Shown piece after piece: positions 19,473-27,139 of a DNA stretch of 64,000 nt. Source of the stretch: Legionella waltersii (GTDB lineage Bacteria; Pseudomonadota; Gammaproteobacteria; Legionellales; Legionellaceae); the NCBI RefSeq assembly GCF_001468085.1, contig NZ_LNZB01000041.1, positions 21,748 to 85,747 of the forward strand, in the 5' to 3' direction. The notes beneath the pieces were generated by a model. That model made no database searches. It was not told the DNA's origin and was given only the letters and a program-made list of their open reading frames with translations. Position 1 is the first letter of the stretch, and each line of letters opens with the position of its first letter. Both the position numbers and the translations under genes were made by a program.

Positions 19473-19787
19473 TTAAAATTTAATGGCATTAGACGATTGG
19501 AGAATCGCGTTGCTGCTGACAGGACCACTGCTTTGCATTGGTCTGAAATAAGCAGATGCGTTAGATTTTGGTTCAGGCATAAATCCAAATACCGCTAATC
19601 CTTTTTTATGCGATGCCGTGTCAACTTTACTGAATGATGGTGTCACATCACTTGGAATCTTAGTACTGTCACAACCAGCCTCTTTTCTAACGGATAAGAC
19701 AACTGATTCAAGACCTTGAATTAATTGAGTGACATCGCTAAGAGTAGCTTCTTCTTGCTGAAAAACAGTAACATACTCCCTAGGCTT
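19473..19787 (-). pseudogene. 104-codon open stretch in frame behind the MFS stop codon
   Basis: Directly after the TAA of the MFS gene (19788-19790), the same minus frame stays open for 104 codons to a TAA at 19473-19475. It begins KPREYVTVFQQEEATLSDVT and ends in SSNAILQSSNAIKF. It has no ATG, GTG or TTG suited as a start near its beginning. The composition looks like a soluble protein end (Ser, Gln and Pro rich, one Cys). It is either the surviving 3' end of a lost gene, or an extension of the transporter cut off by a nonsense change or reached by readthrough. I do not recognise it. Confidence 0.45.
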
Positions 19788-21008
19788 TTACTTCTTTTCT
19801 GGTAAAAAAGAAGCTAAAGTACTGGCCAAGATCAATGCGAATGGAACGATTAACAGTCCGGTTTGATAATCATTTAACGTATAATGACCGTGATTGTTGT
19901 TTAGCAGATCTAGAATATACCCGACTAAGGGTTGTAAAAGCGGTGCTGATAGCATTGCAATAGTATTAGTAAAGCCAGTGCATGTCGATAAAAATTGTGC
20001 TGGTGCTAGTTCGTTGGAAATTGAGTAAGCGAGCATATAGGCACCACAAGTCAAACCAATGGTGAAAAGAAGTAAACCCATCGTAAAGTAGCTTTGAATC
20101 GGCGAATAAAGACAAATTAGCAACAATAGTGCAGTTGATAAACAAGAGAAATGGATTATTGGTTTACGCTTGTTTAAGCGCGTAGAAAGGTAACCTAATA
20201 CAGGACAACTAAGGCCAGCACCCAACAAAGTCATTGAGGTTAGGATACTTGCTTGCTCAAGCGAACAATTCATTTTTAATTGCAAGAAGGGGACTGCCCA
20301 CATCGCAGAAAATACAGTGATCACAGAAAACTCTAGACAAACAAACAAACCATTAATCCAAGCCAACCCATTTTTAGTGATCGACAGAAGTTGACCACCG
20401 TAGTTTATGGGTTTTGCCGGCAAGGGTTTGCTATTCGGGATGAATAACCAACACAAGAAGGCAATAATAAAACCAGAAAACCCAGCTGAATAAATGAATG
20501 ACCTCCATCCAAATTGGGTTATAAATGATCCCATCCCAATCATTCCAATGACAGTGAGAGTAAATCCCAATGTTTCAGATAAACCAATCATGAAAGCGTA
20601 TTGCTTTATCGGGAAATGCTCTCTAAGTTGATGACTTAAACCAACAAACGCAAAAGCAGAACCCATACCAATTACCAGGCGTCCTAAGATTAATTGACCA
20701 AAACTTTCACCAGAAGCAAATAAGAAACAACCTAATGCACATAGACAAGCATTAATCGTAATCAGCCAACGAGCGTTGTAACGGTCAAATAGGATGCCGA
20801 CTGGGATTTGCAAGCTTGTGTAGACGTAATAGAACGAACTAGACAGAAGTCCTGCATTAAGTGCTGATAGGTGTTGTTCATGCATAATTGCACCAATCAC
20901 AATTCCTGAGGACAGCTGTAAGAAAAATTGAAAGAGGAGAAACATAACTCCAACCAACCATAGGATGATTTGCCGGCTTTGAATCGGTGCGTTTTGTGTA
21001 CTAGTCAT
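19788..21008 (-). CDS. Major facilitator superfamily transporter
   Basis: About 406 residues from MTSTQNAPIQ, with 12 predicted membrane helices in two bundles. The MFS loop motif appears as GILFDRYNARW after helix 2 (family pattern G-x-L-x-D-R-x-G-R-R). An ATG at 21050 would add 14 residues; neither start has a good Shine-Dalgarno. Substrate is unknown. Legionella carry many related phagosomal-type transporters for amino acids or nucleosides, and the N-terminal bundle here is similar in character. It is divergent from oxyR. The frame continues open past its TAA (see 19473-19787). Confidence 0.85.
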   Translation of the reverse strand: MTSTQNAPIQSRQIILWLVGVMFLLFQFFLQLSSGIVIGAIMHEQHLSALNAGLLSSSFYYVYTSLQIPVGILFDRYNARWLITINACLCALGCFLFASGESFGQLILGRLVIGMGSAFAFVGLSHQLREHFPIKQYAFMIGLSETLGFTLTVIGMIGMGSFITQFGWRSFIYSAGFSGFIIAFLCWLFIPNSKPLPAKPINYGGQLLSITKNGLAWINGLFVCLEFSVITVFSAMWAVPFLQLKMNCSLEQASILTSMTLLGAGLSCPVLGYLSTRLNKRKPIIHFSCLSTALLLLICLYSPIQSYFTMGLLLFTIGLTCGAYMLAYSISNELAPAQFLSTCTGFTNTIAMLSAPLLQPLVGYILDLLNNNHGHYTLNDYQTGLLIVPFALILASTLASFLPEKK

Positions 21009-21151
21009 AGGATGGCGATATAAAATGTTTAAATATATAGCATTGAGCATCAGGTGTAAATTTAAAAAGTGAATCTCTTGTAAAGTGAATCGCTATAGGT
21101 TACAAAAGATAAGTTGAATCACCGTTCTACCTACATCGACTTAGGTGCAAA

Positions 21152-22054
21152 ATGAATCTAAGAGACCTACATTATTTTGTTGTTCTTGCAGAAATCAAGC
21201 ATTTTGGAGAGGCAGCAAACCGATGTTTTGTAAGTCAACCTACCCTTAGTATGCAAATCAAAAAGTTAGAAGATTCATTAGGTGTGATTCTGTTTGAGAG
21301 AAACAATAAACAAGTGCTCTTAACCGATCAAGGGAAGCAATTATTGGAGAAGGCTCGAAAAGTATTGCTTCTTGTAGATGACATGAAGGATCTAGCAAGA
21401 GAATCATCGGATCCATTTTCGGGGGATTTACGGCTTGGGGTTATCCCTACGGTTTCGCCCTATTTATTACCTTTAGTTATGTCAGAGCTTAATCATCTTT
21501 TTCCAAAGTTAAAAATATGGTTAATTGAAGAGCAAACCCATCGTTTAATTACTGAACTCGAGCATGGCAATATCGATGCTGCAATAATGGCTGTCCCAGT
21601 TGAGGCTTCTTTTGAATACCGATTGTTGTATGAAGAGGAGTTTTACTTTGCTTGCTCAAGAGCAAACTCGTTGTCTGAAAATGATGTTATCCAAATGACT
21701 GATCTAAGTAATCAGAGGGTTATGTTATTAGCAGAAGGTCATTGCTTACGTGATCAAGCAATGGCTGTTTGCCAATTAGCTCGGGCGAATGATATCGCTG
21801 ATTTTACTGCAACTAGCCTAGAGACATTAAGATTGATGGTTCAAGCTGGAATGGGGGTAACTCTTCTGCCCGCTTTATCGGTTAAAACCAGCAATACTCC
21901 TAACCTTGTATGCAGACCTTTCGCAAAGCCTGCACCACTCCGCTGCTTAGCCCTGTATTGGAGAAAAAGCACCCCTAAAAGAGAGTGTTTAGGTGCCATT
22001 AGCGATGTCATTACAGCACAGGTTCATGATGCTATGAAATCGGGTGAATTTTAA
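21152..22054 (+). CDS. oxyR: Hydrogen peroxide-sensing LysR-type regulator OxyR
   Basis: A 300-residue LysR-family activator. The N-terminal helix-turn-helix reads FGEAANRCFVSQPTLSMQIK (about 18-37). The effector domain contains EGHCLRDQAMAVC with Cys198 and Cys207, the two redox cysteines of OxyR, followed by ATSLETLRLMVQAGMGVTLL. These motifs distinguish OxyR from other LysR proteins. Peroxide should form the disulphide and switch target binding. Its 3' end overlaps the convergent CsiV-like gene by 23 bp. The divergent MFS gene shares the 143-bp upstream region but need not be a target. Confidence 0.93.
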   Translation: MNLRDLHYFVVLAEIKHFGEAANRCFVSQPTLSMQIKKLEDSLGVILFERNNKQVLLTDQGKQLLEKARKVLLLVDDMKDLARESSDPFSGDLRLGVIPTVSPYLLPLVMSELNHLFPKLKIWLIEEQTHRLITELEHGNIDAAIMAVPVEASFEYRLLYEEEFYFACSRANSLSENDVIQMTDLSNQRVMLLAEGHCLRDQAMAVCQLARANDIADFTATSLETLRLMVQAGMGVTLLPALSVKTSNTPNLVCRPFAKPAPLRCLALYWRKSTPKRECLGAISDVITAQVHDAMKSGEF

Positions 22055-22580
22055 TGAGCATTCCAATGTGTTGATGGTCAAAATAGTACATTTCTCCACC
22101 TTTGACCCTAGCCGTTTGCGATACAGTAAAAGACTTGTCTGGAAAGCTTGGTGGTGAGCATTGGAGTTCGGCATTTACGGAATAATAACTACTTTGCACG
22201 ACCTTTAAAGTACCTTCAATCTGCCATCCTTTGGTATCAATTTTCGGAAGCACGATCTTGCTTTGGTTTTTTGCCGGCTGCTTCCAAGAAAAATGACCGA
22301 GCACTTGATAGTTTGAGCGTCTACTGAGTAAATAATTTTGGTCTTTAAGCCCTGAGAGAGTGGGGGACATAATTTGATAGGTGCTGTTCGTTTTGTTGCC
22401 TATTCCAAGAGGTATGGCATTTTGGTGAGCTGTTACAAAAGGAATGGTTGTATCCAAGGCAGATTCATTAATGTTTGATTGTGGATTGGCAAAAATAATC
22501 AAGTCGACTTGATAGTTTGTTGCTGCCAATGTCAAACTCGAGAAGATTAAACATAGTTTTAAAAGAACAAATCGAATCAT
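22032..22580 (-). CDS. CsiV-like periplasmic protein
   Basis: A 182-residue protein with a signal peptide (VLLKLCLIFSSLTLAA) followed at once by NYQVDLIIFANPQ, the typical beginning of mature CsiV-family proteins (YxVELIVFE-like). The rest is short beta strands with a single Cys (LQCSPPS) and an end GGEMYYFDHQHIGMLIKIHPI that also fits the family (x-E-x-H-Y-FDHP-x-FG-x-I). CsiV binds peptidoglycan or lipid II in Vibrio. Here the function is inferred. The gene overlaps oxyR tail to tail. Confidence 0.6.
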   Translation of the reverse strand: MIRFVLLKLCLIFSSLTLAATNYQVDLIIFANPQSNINESALDTTIPFVTAHQNAIPLGIGNKTNSTYQIMSPTLSGLKDQNYLLSRRSNYQVLGHFSWKQPAKNQSKIVLPKIDTKGWQIEGTLKVVQSSYYSVNAELQCSPPSFPDKSFTVSQTARVKGGEMYYFDHQHIGMLIKIHPIS

Positions 22581-22615
22581 GATGAATTTATTGTTAGTGT
22601 GTTAAATGATATCTA

Positions 22616-22734
22616 CAGGACTTATGAAAAGCCGCAAGGTCAAAAAAACTTTTTAATGAAGGGGTTTAGATGTACTAAATGACCGAATTAAAAATGTCTT
22701 TTAACGAAGTGCTTGGGTTTTTTCGTAAGTCCTG
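22616..22734. mobile_element. 119-bp MITE-like element with terminal inverted repeats
   Basis: The ends CAGGACTTATGAAAA (22616-22630) and TTTTCGTAAGTCCTG (22720-22734) are inverted copies with one mismatch. The interior has no coding capacity. A second body copy lies at 15299-15380 and a shortened form at 52286-52329, so it has moved or been copied. No target-site duplication could be called with confidence. It fills the gap between the CsiV-like gene and mrp. Confidence 0.65.
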
Positions 22735-22768
22735 ATCCTATTACATAAGATAATACAAATCCAACTTC

Positions 22769-23842
22769 TTATTCCACAACTATATTTGGGAATTTATCCG
22801 CATAATTGATTGGTTTTTTGCTCAACTCAATGACCGCACGCATCGCTGTATCTCTGAAGGCATTTGATAGCTTGTTAGAGGTGAGGGTCGCTGTAGGTAT
22901 TCCTGCATCACAGTCTTCCCTAACTTGGCTGGCTAAAGGCAATTGACCTAACAAAGAGCAATTGTAATCCTTGCAAAGCGCTTCTGCGCCACCTTCTCCA
23001 AAGATAGGCTCTGCATGACCACATGCGCTGCATTGGTGAATAGACATGTTCTCAATAACTCCAAGCACATCAATGTTGGTTTTACTAAACATGGTTATGG
23101 CCTTCTGAGCATCGAGAGTGGCTACGTTTTGTGGGGTGGTAACAACAATAGCGGCAGTAAGGGGAATTTTCTGTACCAAAGTCAGCTGTATATCGCCTGT
23201 ACCAGGGGGTAAGTCAATAAAAAGATAATCAAGGTTATCCCAGAGAGTAATATCCAACATCTGGATCAAGGACTTAGCAAGCATGGGGCCTCTCCAAATC
23301 AGGGCTTGATTAGAGTCGGTCAAATAGCCTATAGACATAGCCTGAACTCCATGGGCATGAACAGGCAAGTAGAAATTGTCTTGTATTTGGACTTCTTCTG
23401 ATTGTCCAAGCATTAATGGCATGCTTGGTCCATAAATGTCGGCGTCTAAGATTCCAACACGAGCTCCGAGTTTCGCTAAAGCAGTCGCTAAGTTAACAGT
23501 AACGGTGGATTTGCCTACTCCACCCTTGCCCGATGCAATTGCAATAGTGTTCTTTACTCCCCGTAACCCTTTGCCTACCATTTGCGTTTTGTGGGCTTTG
23601 ATGAATTCTTGGCAGCTTATTGTGGTCGTGTAGTGTGGAAATTCTTTTGTAAGAATGGATTGTAGAGTTGGGATGATCTGATCTTCTAAATATTGTTTGG
23701 GAAAGCCAGTGTTAATCAAGACAGTAATCTGATCATTTGCACACTGTACCTCGTATTTGCAATTCATTTCGGACAATGACAGATTCAAAATAGGGTCTTT
23801 AATGGTTTCAATACGCTGAGAAATTGTTGTAGGTAATGACAT
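22769..23842 (-). CDS. apbC: Mrp/ApbC-type iron-sulphur cluster carrier ATPase
   Basis: P-loop NTPase that carries [4Fe-4S] clusters to apoproteins. The 357-residue protein has an N-terminal MIP18/DUF59-like region (1-90) and a deviant Walker A IASGKGGVGKSTV near 110, then YGPSMPLMLG, DLPPGTGD and the C-terminal metal-binding CSACGH motif (CxxC). Both domains and the CxxC are intact. It lies 71 bp after the helicase-nuclease gene on the same strand and may be transcribed separately. Confidence 0.93.
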   Translation of the reverse strand: MSLPTTISQRIETIKDPILNLSLSEMNCKYEVQCANDQITVLINTGFPKQYLEDQIIPTLQSILTKEFPHYTTTISCQEFIKAHKTQMVGKGLRGVKNTIAIASGKGGVGKSTVTVNLATALAKLGARVGILDADIYGPSMPLMLGQSEEVQIQDNFYLPVHAHGVQAMSIGYLTDSNQALIWRGPMLAKSLIQMLDITLWDNLDYLFIDLPPGTGDIQLTLVQKIPLTAAIVVTTPQNVATLDAQKAITMFSKTNIDVLGVIENMSIHQCSACGHAEPIFGEGGAEALCKDYNCSLLGQLPLASQVREDCDAGIPTATLTSNKLSNAFRDTAMRAVIELSKKPINYADKFPNIVVE

Positions 23843-23913
23843 AGTTGGAAATCGGTAATTAATTAATGCTTAATGATAACTCAGCTTCTATTGGACGAAC
23901 AGCGAAAAAATGA

Positions 23914-26900
23914 TCAGTAATTGTATTCCCAATCTAGCCAATGTCCACTTGACATATAGTACAAACCACAGCGAATAGGTAGTGTGGTCTCTTCTCTAAG
24001 GTATTTGCCATATTGATTGAGCTGAATCTTATGTTTCTCAAGGCTGCTTTGATCTTCTTTACCAGTCTTAAAATCAATAATCCATCGGATGCTATTCTCA
24101 TCAAAGGTTCTGTCAATAATTCGTGTCAGTAGTTTACCGTCTTGCTCCACCAATAACTCATATTCATTGTGTTCATTGTGATGTTCTTGGATAATCCATA
24201 ATCCTCTATCAGTTGAAAATACACCAATGATTTGAGTCCTAATACTATTGATAGCATTTTCAGTCATTACTTCATTGAATCCAAGCTGGGTAAATTCGGT
24301 ACGCAACCAATTCCATGGGACTTGTTCAATAGACAAGGGATGATGATCGCAGATCCATTTCATGAGTTGGTGGGTAACAATACCTATTATTCTTGGTATG
24401 CCTGAAGTTAGGAGACTGGGTTCATTTAACGTAACTTCAATGAGTGATTTTCCTTTTTCATAATACTCAATTGGAAGTTTTTCCAGTTTAGGCCAAGCAA
24501 ATTCTTGAGCTTTGTCTATTTCCGATTCATCAAACTTCAAAAATTCATGCGTCTTCAATAAATGTCGAAAGGCAGTCTGATAGGACTTGTTAGAACTATC
24601 CAATAAATAGAGTTTAGATTTTGCTCTTGTGACTGCAACGTAGAGAAGTCTCTGGGCTTCATACAATGATTTTTCATCATCCAGATCTTGTAAATAATCA
24701 TATAAAGAGCAATTTTCCTGATGAGCTCCTTTGATGGGTGAAAACAATAATAGTTCTCCCTGCTCCTTTGTGGGTAACCTTAACCAGCGAAGTAGTGGAG
24801 ATTCTCCTCTTGGTGCTTGTGACCCTATGCCTGGTAGTATGACAGTATCAAACTCAAGTCCTTTTGATTTATGGATAGTCATGATTTGTAAAGGAGAAGG
24901 AGTAACTTGTTTGGAGTATAATTTTTCCAACTCACTGGTAAATTCACTAAAGTTGGCGATTCGACCATCTTCTTCATACTTATCGATTAACATCCATAGT
25001 TGTTCTAGGTCGAGTAATTGTTTTGGTTCTAGAATGTCTTGATAAAGGAAGTTTGCTAAGGTGCTCCGAATCCAATCTGATAGTCGGTTTTGATACCGTT
25101 GAGAGAGTGCGGTATGCATGACTTGAATAAAATAACTAGCTCGTAAGCGTCCCTCTTCACTTAATTCATTAATCTGTTCTAAGTTCAATAAATTGGAATA
25201 GATGGATTTTTTAGTATTATACTCCGCTATCCATTGAATATCTTTAAGAGCAAGCCCACAATAAGGACCATGAAGGCTTGCAAGCCAGGTTAATCGGTTT
25301 CCAGGGAATAGTAAGGCTTGAGCAATTGACCAAACATCACGTAGGTGTGTTAAATGACTAAGCAAATCAATCTCAGTTCCTTGGTAGGGGATATTGTTTT
25401 CTCGTAATGCTTGAATGATATCTGGCAGTTGAGTTCTGGAGCGAACCAGTATTGCAATATTCTTTTCAGGATGAGTGCCTAATTCATGACGTACAATTTC
25501 AATGAGTTGTTTAGCCTCTTGATCACGATTAGCGAATTGCAGCGCTTTTATATAACTTGCATCATTACTCTCTAATACATGAACCGATGCATGAAATGAT
25601 ACAGCTCCAGATTCTATATCAAATTGTTTTGGAAAAATGTGATCAAACTGTTGATTCACCCAATTGATTATGGTTGCTGTTGAGCGAAAGTTGCAGCTTA
25701 ATTGGAGAAATTCTAAGGAGATCGGACCTATTCCTTGTTCCTTAGCGCGAAAGAATAGGCCAACCTCGGCTTGACGAAAGCGATAGATAGACTGCATGGG
25801 ATCGCCCACGATAAATAAGGTTTTGCCATCCCCTGGACTCCAACCTTGAACCAGTTTGTTTAATAATTCAAATTGAGTAATTGACGTATCCTGAAACTCA
25901 TCGATAAGAAGGTGATGGATAGCATGGTCAAGATACAGTGCTAAATCAGTCGGGTGCTCTTCTGTACCAAGTGCATTTAGAGCCTGTTGGGATACAGCAG
26001 TAAAATCGATTTCATTTTTATCACTAAATGAAAGGTGTAGAAACCCTGTTAAGAGTGGCAGCAATACAAATAATGATTGCAGAACTTTCCATTGTTCCTC
26101 ATCATACTCTGGTCTAGGGAGCTTAGTCACTTGGATTAACGACGTTATAAAATTTGGATACTGTTGTAACTGGTTAAGTAGATCTGTACTTGCTAGTTTC
26201 AAGTGTTGATATTCTTCTGGGGTGCAATCCTTTTTTGATAAGCCAACATGATGATCAAAAGACTTGCGTAGTTGTTTATCACTCCCTAATATTAATTTGC
26301 TCAATGCAATCGCAAACTCTTGGCTTAACTGTTCAATCCCATACCAGTCTTTTAGACGGTATCTGGGTGATTCAGGGTTATTTTCAATGTCAGCCATTGT
26401 TCGACATAGTTCGATTAATTCCTTGGCTAACTCGGACGGCAAGCTATTCTTTAGGCGCGCTAATTCGTGTTGCTCTATAAGACGAAGGGCTGTCTCAAAA
26501 GTTGACTTTTCTTGTTCTTTGGCATGGAATAGCAATGATAACCATTGATCTCGTTGGGATAACAAAGATTCAAAAAGAGAGATTAAATGGTCTTGTTTAT
26601 TATCCACATGCAGCAGAAGTGTTTTGATGGCTTCTTGGTACTCTTTAGTGTTAAGAGAGTGGTCTAAACAATTTCGAGCTGCCTGATTGTAATGGATAAA
26701 TGATGTATCACTAATCTCTGCATAGGCTATTTGTTTTTCATACAGCGGAATAGCTTGATTAATGCTTTGGCACAAAGAATCAATGGTTATTATTCTTAAT
26801 CGATTTGGCTGTTGTAATAGATTCCATTGATAATGCTTGTTTTGCTTCAAAGCTTGTTTAGCAAAATCCAAAGTAGTTTGTTGGTGCTGACTTGCTGCGA

Positions 26901-27135
26901 TTGCATTTTCTGCTGCTTGGTTGAGAGCTAAAATGATTCGTTCTCGCATTTCGCTAGCTGCTTTACGAGTAAACGTTAATGCGATAATTTGCTCTGGATT
27001 ACTCACAGTGCCCAGCAAGCGTAAAAACCGCTGGGTCAGTATTTCTGTTTTTCCTGAACCAGCAGGAGCTTGAACGATGAAGGATCTATTTGGATCTGTA
27101 GCCTGGCTCCTTTGCACACTGTCAATTAAGGTCAT
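23914..27135 (-). CDS. UvrD-type helicase with C-terminal PD-(D/E)XK nuclease, AddA-like
   Basis: A 1073-residue superfamily 1 helicase. Motifs are Walker A QAPAGSGKTEILT (about 23-35), ALTFTRKAASEMRERI (Ia), HLLIDEFQDTS (II), IVGDPMQSIYRFRQAE (III), TIHKSKGLEFDTVILPG (V) and RLLYVAVTRAKSKLYLL (VI). The last 120 residues hold RIIDRTFDENSIRWIIDFKTG, whose Asp and DFKTG Lys fit a RecB-family nuclease. The layout matches AddA (or RecB-like) double-strand-break processing enzymes. An AddB partner would be expected next door but none is in the window, so AddB is elsewhere or the protein works alone. It starts 4 bp after lysAC. Confidence 0.85.
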   Translation of the reverse strand: MTLIDSVQRSQATDPNRSFIVQAPAGSGKTEILTQRFLRLLGTVSNPEQIIALTFTRKAASEMRERIILALNQAAENAIAASQHQQTTLDFAKQALKQNKHYQWNLLQQPNRLRIITIDSLCQSINQAIPLYEKQIAYAEISDTSFIHYNQAARNCLDHSLNTKEYQEAIKTLLLHVDNKQDHLISLFESLLSQRDQWLSLLFHAKEQEKSTFETALRLIEQHELARLKNSLPSELAKELIELCRTMADIENNPESPRYRLKDWYGIEQLSQEFAIALSKLILGSDKQLRKSFDHHVGLSKKDCTPEEYQHLKLASTDLLNQLQQYPNFITSLIQVTKLPRPEYDEEQWKVLQSLFVLLPLLTGFLHLSFSDKNEIDFTAVSQQALNALGTEEHPTDLALYLDHAIHHLLIDEFQDTSITQFELLNKLVQGWSPGDGKTLFIVGDPMQSIYRFRQAEVGLFFRAKEQGIGPISLEFLQLSCNFRSTATIINWVNQQFDHIFPKQFDIESGAVSFHASVHVLESNDASYIKALQFANRDQEAKQLIEIVRHELGTHPEKNIAILVRSRTQLPDIIQALRENNIPYQGTEIDLLSHLTHLRDVWSIAQALLFPGNRLTWLASLHGPYCGLALKDIQWIAEYNTKKSIYSNLLNLEQINELSEEGRLRASYFIQVMHTALSQRYQNRLSDWIRSTLANFLYQDILEPKQLLDLEQLWMLIDKYEEDGRIANFSEFTSELEKLYSKQVTPSPLQIMTIHKSKGLEFDTVILPGIGSQAPRGESPLLRWLRLPTKEQGELLLFSPIKGAHQENCSLYDYLQDLDDEKSLYEAQRLLYVAVTRAKSKLYLLDSSNKSYQTAFRHLLKTHEFLKFDESEIDKAQEFAWPKLEKLPIEYYEKGKSLIEVTLNEPSLLTSGIPRIIGIVTHQLMKWICDHHPLSIEQVPWNWLRTEFTQLGFNEVMTENAINSIRTQIIGVFSTDRGLWIIQEHHNEHNEYELLVEQDGKLLTRIIDRTFDENSIRWIIDFKTGKEDQSSLEKHKIQLNQYGKYLREETTLPIRCGLYYMSSGHWLDWEYNY

Positions 27136-27139
27136 GATC

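Noticed and set aside
19335-19598. 87-codon plus-strand frame over the hairpin repeat
   Set aside because: Its first part is palindromic repeat and the rest is antisense to the open stretch behind the MFS gene; composition (Trp, Arg, Met rich) is not gene-like.
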